64,000 nt of DNA from an uncultured Chitinophagaceae bacterium (GCA_937873715.1 CALMYJ010000015.1:1-64000); one strand, 5' to 3'. Positions 36,264 through 46,849 are shown, numbered from the stretch's first letter. The notes: generated by a model not told the origin, from the letters alone. A program made the numbers and translations.

Positions 36264-39200
36264 ATGTGTATACCCCGCTTTTTTTACCTCTTTTTGGCAA
36301 TGGCTTTTTTGTGCAGCACTCATATCGCCACAGCACAAAGCGATGCCAGTTTTGAAAATATCTCCACCGCACAGGGACTATCGCAGGGGTTAATAAATGA
36401 TATGATACAGGACAGGGAGGGCTTTATATGGATTGCCACCAAGGGTGGCCTCAACCGTTATGATGGGTATTCATTTAAAATATTCACTACCAATCCGCAG
36501 GATACTAATTCTATCAGCAGCAATGCCATCAGTAATTTACTGGAAGACAGCCGGGGGAGGATATGGATTGGCACTTATGATGGTGGCATTAATGTCTATG
36601 ATAAAAACACGGGGCGCTTTTTACGTATGGTGCAAAACTCTGGCAATACGGCCGGGCTGGCCAACAACAGGATAGAATCTGCAATGATAGAGCTGCCCGA
36701 TGGCCGGATATTGGCCTGCCCCCAGGACGGCAATATGTGCCTTATTGCACTGCCGAACGGAATTAACCCCCAGCCGGTGATTACCCCTGTGCATGCGCCA
36801 GACAACAAGCAGGTGCACGGGATAGGCAAAGATGATAAGGGCTTTATATGGGTGGGCTGTACGGATAACAGCATATACATTTATTTCCCTTCCAGTGCAA
36901 AATTTGCACTACTCAGCAATGGGCAAACATTTACCCCACTGATTGAAAAAACCGGAACGCAGTTAACAGCCCGTTCCAGCCAGGTATTTTTTTTAAAACC
37001 CGATCCCAAAAAAGAACTGACTTTATTTGATGCCGGCAGACGGGTACTGCCCGAAGCTTTTAGTTTTGAGGCGGATGGCAGTATAAAAATCAGGCAGGTA
37101 TTTACTTTAAAAGCAGGCGCCTCTGGCAACAACTTTTACGATTTCAGCAATTTAAGGGGTGGCTCCTCTATTGAAGATGCAGCCACCTATTATATAAAAA
37201 CGCCTATCAGGGATCAAACCATTAAATGCTTTTTATTAGACCGTTCGGGCATTTTGTGGGTAGGTATGCTGGGCCATGGCATTTATAAATACCGCATTGG
37301 CAGTTACCGGTTTTTACCGGTAATGCCCGGGTTAAGCATACAGCGGATTACGGTGCTTCGCAACGATACGATTTATGTACAGGGATGGTCTACAGCAAAA
37401 ACCATAACAGCTAAGGGGATTGAATGTGGCAACCTTTTACATACTGTGCTGCAGCACCGTTCGTCCAGCGCCATCCTGCACGCCAAAAACGGGGATTACT
37501 GGGCCTACGCTATGGAAGAAAAAAAACTCTTTCGCTATTCGGCAAACTTACAGCTACTGCAAAGTTACCCGGAGCCGGTAAATGCGATACCCACCGAGCA
37601 GATACAACCGATACTGGAAGACAGCAGGCACCGCATTTGGGTGTGTGGCACCAATGGTACGCTGGCTTGTGTAAATCCGGCCAACGGTCAATATTCAAAA
37701 TTTATAATTGATATGGGGCACCTTGCGGGCACGGCGGCGCTGGTACAAACCAACGCTTTTTTTGAAGATAAAAAGGGTGCTTTTTGGCTGGGCACTGAGC
37801 ATGGTTTTGCAAAACTGGTATTTACAGATAATATGGCAGCACCTGCGGTAAAATGGTATAAAAACATTCCGGGTAGTAGTAATTCGCTAAGCTATAACTA
37901 TGTATCCTGGTTTATGGACGACCCTGCAAATGCCGATTATTTATGGATATGCACCAAGGGTGGCGGGCTTAACCGTATGCAAAAATCTACCGGCAATTTT
38001 ATCCATTACAGTAAAAAGGAGGGGTTGCCAAACGATGTTGTGTATGGTATACTTACCGATAATGCCGGCAACATCTGGGGCAGTACCAACCGGGGTTTAT
38101 TTTGCCTGCTGGCCAATAAAACTGCGCCTGCCGGCCCTCCTCTTATTAGATCATTTAGTACCAGCGATGGCTTACAGGCCGATGAATTTAATACCAATGC
38201 ATTAGGCAAATTAGCCAATGGCAACCTTGTGTTTGGCGGGGTAAATGGTATCAATATATTTAATCCGCAGCAGGTGCTGGCGGCCAGCTACAAGCCCCGG
38301 GTATTTATTACAGGCATACAAATTGGCAACACAAATATCAGCCCCGGCGATTATACCGGCATCTTAAAAAATAATATTGAAAAAACATCAGCAATCAGCT
38401 TAACACACCTGCAAGATGTATTACCCTTGGGTTTTCCTTCCCTCCTTTACCCGCCCCAAAAAAAAAACCAGCCCCCATACAATGGGGGGGTTTCAAAAAA
38501 GGGGGGGGTAAAAGGGGGTCCCCGCCGCAATGTTACTTACCTGCACCTGCCTGCTGGCAAATACAATTTTAAAGTGCAGGGCAGCAACAGCCAGGGCATT
38601 TGGAGCGATGCTATTGCCACACTTGCCATAAACATGTTGCCTCCATGGTGGCGCAGTTGGTGGGCTTACACCCTGTATGGCCTGATTGTGGCACTGGGCA
38701 TTAGCACCTACCTGCGGTTTAAGGTACGCCAGGCAGGACTGCAATCGCAACTCCGCTACGAGCAGCTTGAAGCAAAAAGAATAAAAGAACTGGATACCAT
38801 TAAAACCCAACTGTATACAAACATCACACACGAATTTCGTACACCACTTACCGTTATACTCGGTATGGCACAGCAGGTAGCAGATAAGCCGGCAGAGCAG
38901 TTTAAAAGCCGCATGGAAATGATTGTACGAAACGGACGCAACCTGCTTAACCTGGTAAATCAACTGCTCGACCTGTCGAAACTTGAAAACGGTAAAATGG
39001 AGTTGCAGTTATCGCATGGCGATATTATTCATTTTTTGCGGTACGTGGTAGAGTCTTTTCATTCACTGGCCGAAACCCAGCAAAAGCAACTACATTTTCT
39101 TACGGATGTTGACAGCCTTTACGGAACGTACGACAGTGAAAAATTAAGACAACTAGTATCTAACCTGCTCTCAAACGCCATAAAATTTACACCGGAAAAA

Positions 39201-40400
39201 GGCAATATTTATATTACCGTCCACGAAAAGCACAATCCGGATAAAACCGACGGCTACAATTTAATCATTAAAGTAAAAGACACGGGTATTGGTATTCCTG
39301 AAGACCAACTGCAATTTGTGTTTGATCGTTTTTACCGCCTCGATAACAGTCATACCCGTAATGCTGAAGGCACAGGTATTGGCCTTGCCCTTACAAAAGA
39401 ACTGGTTAAATTAATGGAAGGTGAGATTACGGTTAAAAGCCCGCCAGCCGGTGCATTGAAGGGTACAGAGTTTACCGTATCGCTCCCGATGAATGCGATA
39501 CCGGCAGCCGGAGGGGATCCCGGTATTGAAACAAAAAAACAGGCAGTACCAACTGCCACAACTACTGCACAGGCCAGTTTGCCAACAGTGTTGTTAAATG
39601 ATACAACTGCCAAAAACACCCCACTGATATTGATGGTAGAAGACAATGCAGATGTAGTGGCATATACAGCATCCTGTCTGCCCGACTACAGGCTAATAGT
39701 TGGTAAAGACGGGCGTGAAGGGCTGGAAATTGCGTCAGATATGATTCCGGACCTCATCATTAGCGATGTAATGATGCCGCACATGGATGGCTTTGAACTA
39801 ACCAGCAAACTCCGCCAGGATGAAAACACCAGCCATATACCCATTATTCTACTAACAGCCAAGGCCGATATTGGCAGCAAAATAGAAGGTTTGCAATACG
39901 GTGCCGATGCTTACCTTGAAAAACCATTTAACAAAGAAGAACTGCTGGTAAGGATAAAAAAATTATTGGAGCTACGTAAAAGCCTGCAACAGTACTACCT
40001 AAAAAAAGCAGGTATACCTGAAAATACAATCACCAACGCTTTGCAACAGCCTGCACCAATACCTGAACCTGCACGGGAAGATAGTTTTGTGAAAAAAGTA
40101 AGAGAAGCAGTTGAAGAAAATTTGACCGATCCGGATTTTACGGTAGAGCAATTAAGCAGGCTGGTTTTTTTAAGTCATTCACAATTGCATCGCAAGCTGG
40201 AGGCATTAACCGGCTATTCGCCCAACAAATTCATCCGAACCATAAGGCTTACAAAAGCCAAAATATTGCTGCTGGATTCGGCAAACAGCATTGCCGCAGT
40301 AGCGTTGGATTGCGGCTACCAGGATCCCGGATATTTTGCAAGAGTATTTAAACAGGAATATGGCATTACGCCGCAGGAGTGGCGCACCGCACAAAAGTAA
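36264..40400 (+). CDS. Hybrid two-component system regulator (HTCS), one-protein type
   Basis: A 1378-residue sensor-regulator. After a signal (MCIPRFFYLFLAMAFLCSTH) come about 14 propeller blades (DREGFIWIATKGGLNRYDGYSF is typical), a Y_Y_Y-like domain, and one membrane helix near residues 790-815 (WWAYTLYGLIVALGI). Then follow HisKA with His856 (ITHEFRTPLTV), HATPase (GTGIGLAL), a receiver with Asp1168 (ISDVMMP) and an AraC-type DNA-binding end. In Bacteroidota this type senses glycans in the periplasm and switches nearby utilisation genes. No SusC/SusD pair is adjacent. The Y_Y_Y domain region is interrupted by homopolymer-like sequence (see findings). Confidence 0.92.
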   Translation: MCIPRFFYLFLAMAFLCSTHIATAQSDASFENISTAQGLSQGLINDMIQDREGFIWIATKGGLNRYDGYSFKIFTTNPQDTNSISSNAISNLLEDSRGRIWIGTYDGGINVYDKNTGRFLRMVQNSGNTAGLANNRIESAMIELPDGRILACPQDGNMCLIALPNGINPQPVITPVHAPDNKQVHGIGKDDKGFIWVGCTDNSIYIYFPSSAKFALLSNGQTFTPLIEKTGTQLTARSSQVFFLKPDPKKELTLFDAGRRVLPEAFSFEADGSIKIRQVFTLKAGASGNNFYDFSNLRGGSSIEDAATYYIKTPIRDQTIKCFLLDRSGILWVGMLGHGIYKYRIGSYRFLPVMPGLSIQRITVLRNDTIYVQGWSTAKTITAKGIECGNLLHTVLQHRSSSAILHAKNGDYWAYAMEEKKLFRYSANLQLLQSYPEPVNAIPTEQIQPILEDSRHRIWVCGTNGTLACVNPANGQYSKFIIDMGHLAGTAALVQTNAFFEDKKGAFWLGTEHGFAKLVFTDNMAAPAVKWYKNIPGSSNSLSYNYVSWFMDDPANADYLWICTKGGGLNRMQKSTGNFIHYSKKEGLPNDVVYGILTDNAGNIWGSTNRGLFCLLANKTAPAGPPLIRSFSTSDGLQADEFNTNALGKLANGNLVFGGVNGINIFNPQQVLAASYKPRVFITGIQIGNTNISPGDYTGILKNNIEKTSAISLTHLQDVLPLGFPSLLYPPQKKNQPPYNGGVSKKGGVKGGPRRNVTYLHLPAGKYNFKVQGSNSQGIWSDAIATLAINMLPPWWRSWWAYTLYGLIVALGISTYLRFKVRQAGLQSQLRYEQLEAKRIKELDTIKTQLYTNITHEFRTPLTVILGMAQQVADKPAEQFKSRMEMIVRNGRNLLNLVNQLLDLSKLENGKMELQLSHGDIIHFLRYVVESFHSLAETQQKQLHFLTDVDSLYGTYDSEKLRQLVSNLLSNAIKFTPEKGNIYITVHEKHNPDKTDGYNLIIKVKDTGIGIPEDQLQFVFDRFYRLDNSHTRNAEGTGIGLALTKELVKLMEGEITVKSPPAGALKGTEFTVSLPMNAIPAAGGDPGIETKKQAVPTATTTAQASLPTVLLNDTTAKNTPLILMVEDNADVVAYTASCLPDYRLIVGKDGREGLEIASDMIPDLIISDVMMPHMDGFELTSKLRQDENTSHIPIILLTAKADIGSKIEGLQYGADAYLEKPFNKEELLVRIKKLLELRKSLQQYYLKKAGIPENTITNALQQPAPIPEPAREDSFVKKVREAVEENLTDPDFTVEQLSRLVFLSHSQLHRKLEALTGYSPNKFIRTIRLTKAKILLLDSANSIAAVALDCGYQDPGYFARVFKQEYGITPQEWRTAQK

Positions 40401-40432
40401 TTTTAATAGTGTATCACCATGCATTTACACCA

Positions 40433-41716
40433 TCAGGATGCTTTGACCGGTGTATCGAAGCAATACATTACCAAACCCAGCAGTAATATACCTATACCAA
40501 TAGCGCTTTCCAGCGGCTTATCTATAAACGTAAATACCAGTACCCAGGCGCTAAAGAGTAAAAATAACAGTTGCAGCCAGGGTTTAAAAGGGCTTTTAAA
40601 AACGGATGTATCACCCGCTGTTTTTAAAAAAAGGCTGGCAGCTACAGTAAGTGTTACCATCAACTGCAGCACAAAGCCTGCATACAGCAATACTTTTTCG
40701 AAGGAGCCGGTCAATACCAGCACAACGGCTATAATAACGTGTGCCCAAATAGCGTAAACAGGTACCTGGTGTTTGTTTGTTTTGGCCAGAGACTGCCAAA
40801 GGCGATGCTCTTTTGCTAAAGCATGTGTTACCCGTGGGCCTACCCATAAATACGCACTGATGGTGGCTATCAACTGCAGGGCAATAAAAAAGCTTACCCA
40901 TTTGCCCCCTGTGTTGCCCAGCAGGTTATTAAAAGCAATAAAGGTTACTGCTTCCCTGCCCTCCATTTCGGCTATCGTGGCATGCTTAAGCAACACCAGT
41001 TGAAATAATACATACAGCAGTGCAACAAACAAAGTACTGCCAATTAAAGCCCGTGGTAAGTTTTTTGAAGGGTTATCCATTTCACCGGCTACATAAGCCG
41101 CTGCGTTCCAGCCGCTGTAAGCAAAAAAAACATAGAGCATGGATACCGCAAAGCCGGGCTTTAATACTTCCTGCTGCCAGCTATTGGTAAAAAGGTAAGC
41201 GCCCGGGCTATTGCCTGCTGAAAAAAAACCAATAGCCAGCAGCCCAACTATAAATAGAATTTTAATGCCGGTGCTGTTGTTATGAAACCTGCTGCTGTGG
41301 CTTATAGTAAAGCTGTGCATCAGCCCGGTTGAAACAATGATAGTGATTGCCAGCCATTGGCTATCTCCTGCTCCAAAAGGTGCCAGGTATTTGGTAAACA
41401 ACATTGCGGCAAGGGCTACAGGTGCCGAAAAGCCCACAACCAGCCCGGCCCATGCCGATAAATAGCCCATTACCGGGTGAAATACACGGGATAAATAAAT
41501 ATAATCGCCGCCGGATTGCCTGAAATGTGTGCCTAATTCGGCATAGGCGAAAGCACCAAACAGGGAGAGCAGGCCCCCCGATAGCCATAACAGCAGTATC
41601 GTCCAGCTATTTTGCACAGCCGATAGCTGGAAGCCCAGGCTGGTAAACACGCCGGTACCAATCATATTGGCCACTACAATTGATGAGGCGGTGAGTAAGC
41701 TTATTTTCTTTTTCAA
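40433..41716 (-). CDS. APC family amino acid permease
   Basis: A 427-residue integral membrane protein with about 12 helices. The N-terminal SIVVANMIGTGVFTSLGF is the conserved APC helix-1 break for substrate binding. GGLLSLFGAFAYAELGTHFRQSGGDYIYL is the consensus helix 2-3 region. It should import an amino acid or a related amine by proton or cation coupling; specificity is not readable. The start is a TTG complementary to 41714-41716, because no ATG exists upstream and the next one is within helix 1. It faces the regulator gene tail to tail. Confidence 0.88.
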   Translation of the reverse strand: MKKKISLLTASSIVVANMIGTGVFTSLGFQLSAVQNSWTILLLWLSGGLLSLFGAFAYAELGTHFRQSGGDYIYLSRVFHPVMGYLSAWAGLVVGFSAPVALAAMLFTKYLAPFGAGDSQWLAITIIVSTGLMHSFTISHSSRFHNNSTGIKILFIVGLLAIGFFSAGNSPGAYLFTNSWQQEVLKPGFAVSMLYVFFAYSGWNAAAYVAGEMDNPSKNLPRALIGSTLFVALLYVLFQLVLLKHATIAEMEGREAVTFIAFNNLLGNTGGKWVSFFIALQLIATISAYLWVGPRVTHALAKEHRLWQSLAKTNKHQVPVYAIWAHVIIAVVLVLTGSFEKVLLYAGFVLQLMVTLTVAASLFLKTAGDTSVFKSPFKPWLQLLFLLFSAWVLVFTFIDKPLESAIGIGILLLGLVMYCFDTPVKAS

Positions 41717-41734
41717 AAGCAGGAATAAATAAAA

Positions 41735-41764
41735 TAAAAAGGGCTGCCTTTCCGGGCAGCCCTT
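41735..41764 (-). terminator. Terminator of the rpsL-rpsG operon
   Basis: AAGGGCTGCC (41739-41748) pairs with GGCAGCCCTT (41755-41764); the plus-strand A-run before it makes the U-tract. It ends 22 bp after rpsG. Confidence 0.85.
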
Positions 41765-41785
41765 GTAAAATAACTATAAATTCTA

Positions 41786-42253
41786 TTACACCCTGAAGTG
41801 AGCAAAAGCTTTGTTAGCCTCAGCCATACGGTGTGTATCTTCTTTCTTTTTAAATGAAGCGCCTTCACCTTTGCTTGCTGCTACAATTTCATTGGCTAAT
41901 TTTTCTGCCATACTGCGGCCGTTTCTTTCGCGGCTGAAGCGTACCATCCATTTAATGCTCAGGGAAATTTTCCTGTCGGCACGTACTTCAGAAGGGATTT
42001 GGAAAGTAGCGCCACCAATACGACGGCTGCGAACTTCTACGCTTGGAGTTATATTCGCTAAAGCTTTTTTCCAAACTTCATAACCATTTTCGCCGGTTGT
42101 TTTACTTACCCTCTCTAATGCATCATAAAAAATGGTGTATGAACCACTTTTTTTACCAGCCCACATCAGGTTGTTTACAAACCTTGTAACCAGCTTATCG
42201 TTGAATTTTGGATCTGGCGCTAAAGGTATTTTTTTAGGTTGCGATTTCCTCAT
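41786..42253 (-). CDS. rpsG: 30S ribosomal protein S7
   Basis: A 155-residue primary 16S rRNA-binding protein that organises the head of the small subunit. The segment [20 protein letters not shown] and the block [20 protein letters not shown] are conserved. It follows rpsL by 34 bp; the next gene of the usual str operon, fusA, is missing here and lies at 11743. A terminator at 41735 closes the operon. Confidence 0.95.
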   Translation of the reverse strand: MRKSQPKKIPLAPDPKFNDKLVTRFVNNLMWAGKKSGSYTIFYDALERVSKTTGENGYEVWKKALANITPSVEVRSRRIGGATFQIPSEVRADRKISLSIKWMVRFSRERNGRSMAEKLANEIVAASKGEGASFKKKEDTHRMAEANKAFAHFRV

Positions 42254-42287
42254 TGTTATATGCTTTTATTCCCTTGGGAAACAATAA

Positions 42288-42668
42288 TTATTTTTTTGCT
42301 TTTTCTTTTTTGGTACCGTATTTACTGCGGCTTTGTTTACGATCTTTTACACCGGCAGTATCAAGGCTGCCACGTACAATATGATAACGTACACCTGGTA
42401 AATCTTTTACCCTGCCACCACGGATAAGCACAATGGAGTGCTCCTGCAGGTTGTGTCCTTCACCGGGTATATAAGCAATTACCTCAATTTTATTCGTCAA
42501 ACGCACTTTGGCTACTTTACGCAGTGCAGAGTTAGGTTTTTTAGGGGTAGTGGTATATACCCTTGTGCATACACCCCTGCGTTGTGGGCAGGCATCCAGT
42601 GCCCTGGATTTACTCTTAGCGGTAATGATTTCTCTTCCTTTTCTTACTAATTGTTGTATAGTAGGCAT
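42288..42668 (-). CDS. rpsL: 30S ribosomal protein S12
   Basis: A 126-residue decoding-centre protein. [17 protein letters not shown] (with the lysine targeted in streptomycin resistance) and [20 protein letters not shown] are conserved. The C-terminal KKEKAKK is normal. It begins the two-gene rpsL-rpsG operon. Confidence 0.96.
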   Translation of the reverse strand: MPTIQQLVRKGREIITAKSKSRALDACPQRRGVCTRVYTTTPKKPNSALRKVAKVRLTNKIEVIAYIPGEGHNLQEHSIVLIRGGRVKDLPGVRYHIVRGSLDTAGVKDRKQSRSKYGTKKEKAKK

Positions 42669-42769
42669 TACTAACCTTTTTTAAATTTGGACGGCGAAGG
42701 TAGGAATTCTCTTTTAAAAACGAAATATAAATTATGAATTTTTTGTTGCTCCGCCTAAACTACCGGCTT

Positions 42770-45700
42770 TTACAAGCCAGCTTTGCCAAAAATGAGTTTT
42801 TGAACCTTGCTCTCCTGCGTATCCAGGTTGGTAAGCCGTAGTAAATACATCCCCGGGCTGCTGTTACCAGGGCGGTACATACCTACCCGGCCGCCGGCAT
42901 CCGCCGGTACGGGCTGCTCCAGCAACACCTGCCGGTGTATATTCATTAACTGCAGGCTGTATCGCTGCCCCGGCTGTTGCCTGAAGTGTACGGTAAAATT
43001 ATTTTGAACCGGGTTGGGAAATATCACAAAACCTCCCACTATTTCGGGCGTACTCACTGCTATAATATTACTGTAGGTGTAACCTCCGTTTTTGTTCAGC
43101 AACTTTAAGCGATACTGGTTATCCCTGGCCAGTACTGTTTTATCCGAGAAGCGATATTCCTGCTGGTAATTGGTATTCATGATATCGCTGATAGTGCCCA
43201 ACTGCACAAACTGTCCATAGACATTTCTTTTTTCAACATATATTTTATGCAACCCGTTACCCTGCATTATTTTCCAGCTTAGCTGAACAGCTTTATTGCT
43301 GTAGCTGCCGGAAAAATCTTTGAATACCACCGGCAGGTAGGTAAAGCATGCCCCATTTAAATGATAACGATAGGTACGGTTAAGACAGCCGCTGTTCAGT
43401 GAAATATGGGCACTATATATGCCTGTATCGGTGGGCAATACGCTGGGGATAAATACAAACGGGTCGTTGCCAAGGAAAATACTATCTGTAGCATCGGCCG
43501 TTTCCTTTTTATACCAGGCATAGCTGGCACCAATTACCGAATCTACCCGTAAAGTAGTAGGCAGTTGAAAACAGTTATAGCTGGCTGTTATCATATTATC
43601 TGCCAGAGGCAACACACTGGCATCTTCCAGGCTGGCATTGCCACAGGCATCCAGCACCCGTAAGCGTATAAGGCTGTAGCTGGTACCGTTATTGATATTA
43701 AACTCAGAAGCTGCCTGGGGGCCTGCCACAATGGATGGAGCGGCTGGGGTACTGCCAATGATTTCGTAAGCAAATGGGCCCACACCATAATCCACTACGG
43801 CCCGTACTGTAAATCCGCTGGTATCGCATTGATAGGCTGTAGAGCGGTTGAGGCTGGGGTATTGGTAAGCGTGAATGGTAATGGTATCAAATAAATCAGC
43901 GCTGCAATGGCTGCTTGCACGGTACCGAACGATATAAGTGCCCGGCCCAAGATCGTTAAAATTATATACCCCACCCGAACTGCTATTAGGGCTGAGTAAG
44001 GGGCTGTAAGACACATTGTTCTTTTTGGTGATTCTTACATTCATCGAGCCCAGGTTGGTAGTTACCACCGCCCGGATATTACCGGAACCATTCAACCAGG
44101 TGGCACTGGGGCATTTATTAATTACGGTGGCTTCGTGGCTAAGACGGCTGGCCACAGCACCAGACTGCAGCGAATCTTCACTACCACAGTTATCCCTTAC
44201 CGTTATTAAATATTTATCAGTGCCCGAAAGCTCCGGAATACTATCAATATTGATAGTATTGCTGCTATAATACCTCGATAAAAACAAGGTACCGTCTGGA
44301 TGATAAATACGCAGGTTGGCCGGTAAAGCTGCATTGGATAAAGTAACGGTAAACCTTGCATAATTGTACAGGCAGGATTTATGCAACTGCAGCGACATAC
44401 TTACCGGCGTAGGCGATGCGGTGAAGCAACGGGTAATTACAGTATCGTAACAGGTATTGGTGATTTTAATACAATAGCTGCCATAGGCAAGATTATTGAA
44501 TACCCCACTGGCATTACACTCCAGCATACTATCTGCCGCATTGTACAGGCAATACTCCGGGTTGGTAAGCTGTTGCTGGCCCGTAACAGAAGCCGTGAAA
44601 CCAAAGCAGTTTCTATTGCTTAGCTGCACATTGGCATGCACGGATGGTACAAAAGGGAATGCACTGAAGCAGTTGGTAAAAGTGGTATCCGGGCAAATAT
44701 TGGTGGTACGGATACAATATGCGCCATATAATACACTGTCAAATACACCTGTACTGTTGCAGGCAATTAAGCTGTCGGCAGCATCATAAAGGCAATACTG
44801 ACCATTGGTAATATTAACACTTGCAGCCACTACAGTAAATGTAGAGCAGGCCCGGTTTTCAATATTTATTTGAATATCGTTTTGCACAAACCCACTGAGC
44901 ACCGAAAAGCAACGCACAATAGTGGTATCGTAACAGGAATCATAGATATTCACACAATAGTTGCCAAAGGGTATACTATCAAATACGCCGGTAGTATTAC
45001 ATAATAACACATTACCCAAAGTATCAACCAGGCAAAAGAGCGGTGCAGAAAGACTATCACCGGTAATAACAACACCAAAATTATCACAGCCGGTATAAGC
45101 AGGCTGTATATTAGCAGGCACTATTGGCCTGGGGCGAAGCGTGGTAAAACAACGGGTAATGGTGGTATCTATACAACCATCTGTAACTTTTATACAATAA
45201 TCGCCATAGGCCAGCCCGTTGAATACGCCTGTGGCATTGCAGGTAATTAAATTATCGCCACTATCATAAATACAGTAATTGGCATTGGTGAGCCCCACTT
45301 TGCCGGTGATGCTGGCCGTAAAGCTGTTACAGTTACGGTTACTGATGGCTACCATATTGCCAACTGATAATGCCGGTGGTGTAGCGGTAAAACAACGGGT
45401 AATGAGAGTATCGCTACAATTGTCTTTAGCAGTGATGCAGTAGCTGCCATAAGCCAGGCCGGTAAATGCACCGGTGGTATTGCAGGCTAACAGGTTATTG
45501 CCATTATCGTACAGGCAATATTCAGGGTTAAAAAAGTTGCGGATATTATTTAGCGCTGCATTAAATGTGTTACAGCCGACAGCCACCATCGTAACAGATG
45601 AGCCTATTGCAGGCACCAGCGAAACCGTAGTGGATACTTTTTTTATTTTTCCGCAGGCATCTTTTGCCACTATCCCTAATTGCTGTGCGCCAAGGGGATC

Positions 45701-46459
45701 GAAAGAAAAATGAGGACTGGCCGACCATATAGTATCGCCTTCAAAACGCACTACGCCATACATAAACCCTGGTATACCAGCACCTGAAGTGCTGATATTA
45801 CCCTTACTGTCTGTTACCCTTATGTAGCCGGTTACGTTGTCGCATGAATTTTGGGTAAACGGGTAGGCATCTATCGCCCAGGTGTAGTTGTTTACATATA
45901 TCAGCCTGGTTTGAATACCGCCACATGAGTCGGTAAGCCTTATGGTGTAATTGCCTGCCGACAAACCGGTAAATACGCCGGTACTGTTGGTAGTGCCTAT
46001 GCCCATTGGCGATGGGGCAATGATACTGTAAGTAAAAGGTGGCCTGCCAAATTGCACATCCGTTGCCGTTATTGTTGCATTAGAGCCGTTATCGCAGGTA
46101 ACATCTGTTTTTATTAAGGTAAACCTTGGATCCTGGTAATTGCCGGTAACCTCTACTTCTTCAATCATGAATGTACAGTTGCTGATGATATCATTCACCA
46201 CCACATTATACATACCCGGCGGCAAACCGGTTATAGAATCCAGCGAAGTAAAATTGGAAGTAATAGGGCCAATAACCCTGTACTTGTACGAGCCTGTACC
46301 GCCACTAGCCCAAACTTTGATGGAACCTGTAGAAGCACAACGTGACTCATAACCTGCAGCAGCAGCACTTAACGAAGCGCAACTTTGAGCTTGTAATACT
46401 TGTGGAAACAGGGCACAGGCACAGAGGGCTGCCCATAGCATAGGGTACAATTTTTTCAT
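42770..46459 (-). CDS. T9SS-secreted protein with five cysteine-rich tandem repeats
   Basis: A 1229-residue protein. A Sec signal (MKKLYPMLWAALCACALFPQ) is followed by SprB-like beta repeats (SAGNYTIRLTDSCGG). Then come five tandem units of about 81 residues (44400-45612), each with six cysteines at fixed places: GCxxF, YCLYD, LxCNxTG, YCI, CxDT and RCF. Next are a less repetitive beta region and a type IX sorting domain (VIFPNPVQNNFTVHFRQQPG ... GMYLLRL). The even number of cysteines suggests disulfide-stapled units on the cell surface. No enzyme motif is visible. Adhesion is a guess. Confidence 0.85.
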   Translation of the reverse strand: MKKLYPMLWAALCACALFPQVLQAQSCASLSAAAAGYESRCASTGSIKVWASGGTGSYKYRVIGPITSNFTSLDSITGLPPGMYNVVVNDIISNCTFMIEEVEVTGNYQDPRFTLIKTDVTCDNGSNATITATDVQFGRPPFTYSIIAPSPMGIGTTNSTGVFTGLSAGNYTIRLTDSCGGIQTRLIYVNNYTWAIDAYPFTQNSCDNVTGYIRVTDSKGNISTSGAGIPGFMYGVVRFEGDTIWSASPHFSFDPLGAQQLGIVAKDACGKIKKVSTTVSLVPAIGSSVTMVAVGCNTFNAALNNIRNFFNPEYCLYDNGNNLLACNTTGAFTGLAYGSYCITAKDNCSDTLITRCFTATPPALSVGNMVAISNRNCNSFTASITGKVGLTNANYCIYDSGDNLITCNATGVFNGLAYGDYCIKVTDGCIDTTITRCFTTLRPRPIVPANIQPAYTGCDNFGVVITGDSLSAPLFCLVDTLGNVLLCNTTGVFDSIPFGNYCVNIYDSCYDTTIVRCFSVLSGFVQNDIQINIENRACSTFTVVAASVNITNGQYCLYDAADSLIACNSTGVFDSVLYGAYCIRTTNICPDTTFTNCFSAFPFVPSVHANVQLSNRNCFGFTASVTGQQQLTNPEYCLYNAADSMLECNASGVFNNLAYGSYCIKITNTCYDTVITRCFTASPTPVSMSLQLHKSCLYNYARFTVTLSNAALPANLRIYHPDGTLFLSRYYSSNTINIDSIPELSGTDKYLITVRDNCGSEDSLQSGAVASRLSHEATVINKCPSATWLNGSGNIRAVVTTNLGSMNVRITKKNNVSYSPLLSPNSSSGGVYNFNDLGPGTYIVRYRASSHCSADLFDTITIHAYQYPSLNRSTAYQCDTSGFTVRAVVDYGVGPFAYEIIGSTPAAPSIVAGPQAASEFNINNGTSYSLIRLRVLDACGNASLEDASVLPLADNMITASYNCFQLPTTLRVDSVIGASYAWYKKETADATDSIFLGNDPFVFIPSVLPTDTGIYSAHISLNSGCLNRTYRYHLNGACFTYLPVVFKDFSGSYSNKAVQLSWKIMQGNGLHKIYVEKRNVYGQFVQLGTISDIMNTNYQQEYRFSDKTVLARDNQYRLKLLNKNGGYTYSNIIAVSTPEIVGGFVIFPNPVQNNFTVHFRQQPGQRYSLQLMNIHRQVLLEQPVPADAGGRVGMYRPGNSSPGMYLLRLTNLDTQESKVQKLIFGKAGL
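44400..45612 (-). repeat. Five ~242-bp tandem coding repeats (six Cys each)
   Basis: The units share the frame CNxxF...YCLYDxxDxLxxCNxTGVF...YGxYCI...CxDTxxTRCF. The copies diverge at about half of the residues, so they are old. Cysteine spacing is the most conserved feature. Confidence 0.75.
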
Positions 46460-46797
46460 GCTTTTTCATAGTTTGGTTCGGATTAAAACTGCAAAACTGT
46501 GTTTGCTGAAGTACGGTACACAATTTTACAACATTATTAACTGCAAAAATTGCACCAGCAGTATTTTGGGTAAAAGCCCGGGCATGTAAAATTTACATCC
46601 GCTTCGTAATAACCGAAAATAACAGCAGGCGGCACTGCTTTATCATTCGTAGTTTTCCGCTGGTTGGTTATTGTTAGTACCCGGCTGAATACAGTTGTGG
46701 CAAAAAAAGCAATCGTATATTTACCTATATTAATTTTTTAAAAATCTTTTGCCTGTTACTGTACAAATATTGCATTGCAGGCCGTGTGCAAAAAAAG
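46460..46797. promoter_or_regulatory. Upstream region of the Cys-rich T9SS gene
   Basis: No gene is visible. A CAATCGT element (AAAAAGCAATCGTATA, core 46710-46716) lies about 250 bp upstream of the start, comparable to those at 1931 and 32562. The right end abuts the ilvE terminator. Confidence 0.4.
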
Positions 46798-46822
46798 AGG
46801 CCGCAACAAATTGCTGCGGCCT
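46798..46822 (-). terminator. ilvE terminator
   Basis: AGGCCGCA (46798-46805) and TGCGGCCT (46815-46822) form an 8-bp stem; the plus-strand A-run before it gives the U-tract. It lies 28 bp after the stop. Confidence 0.85.
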
Positions 46823-46849
46823 TAGATATTTTAACGGTTAGATGTGGTG

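Noticed and set aside
42770..46459. CRISPR-like repeats
   Set aside because: The ~242-bp periodicity is coding and diverged, inside one reading frame; no short direct repeats with spacers exist in the window.
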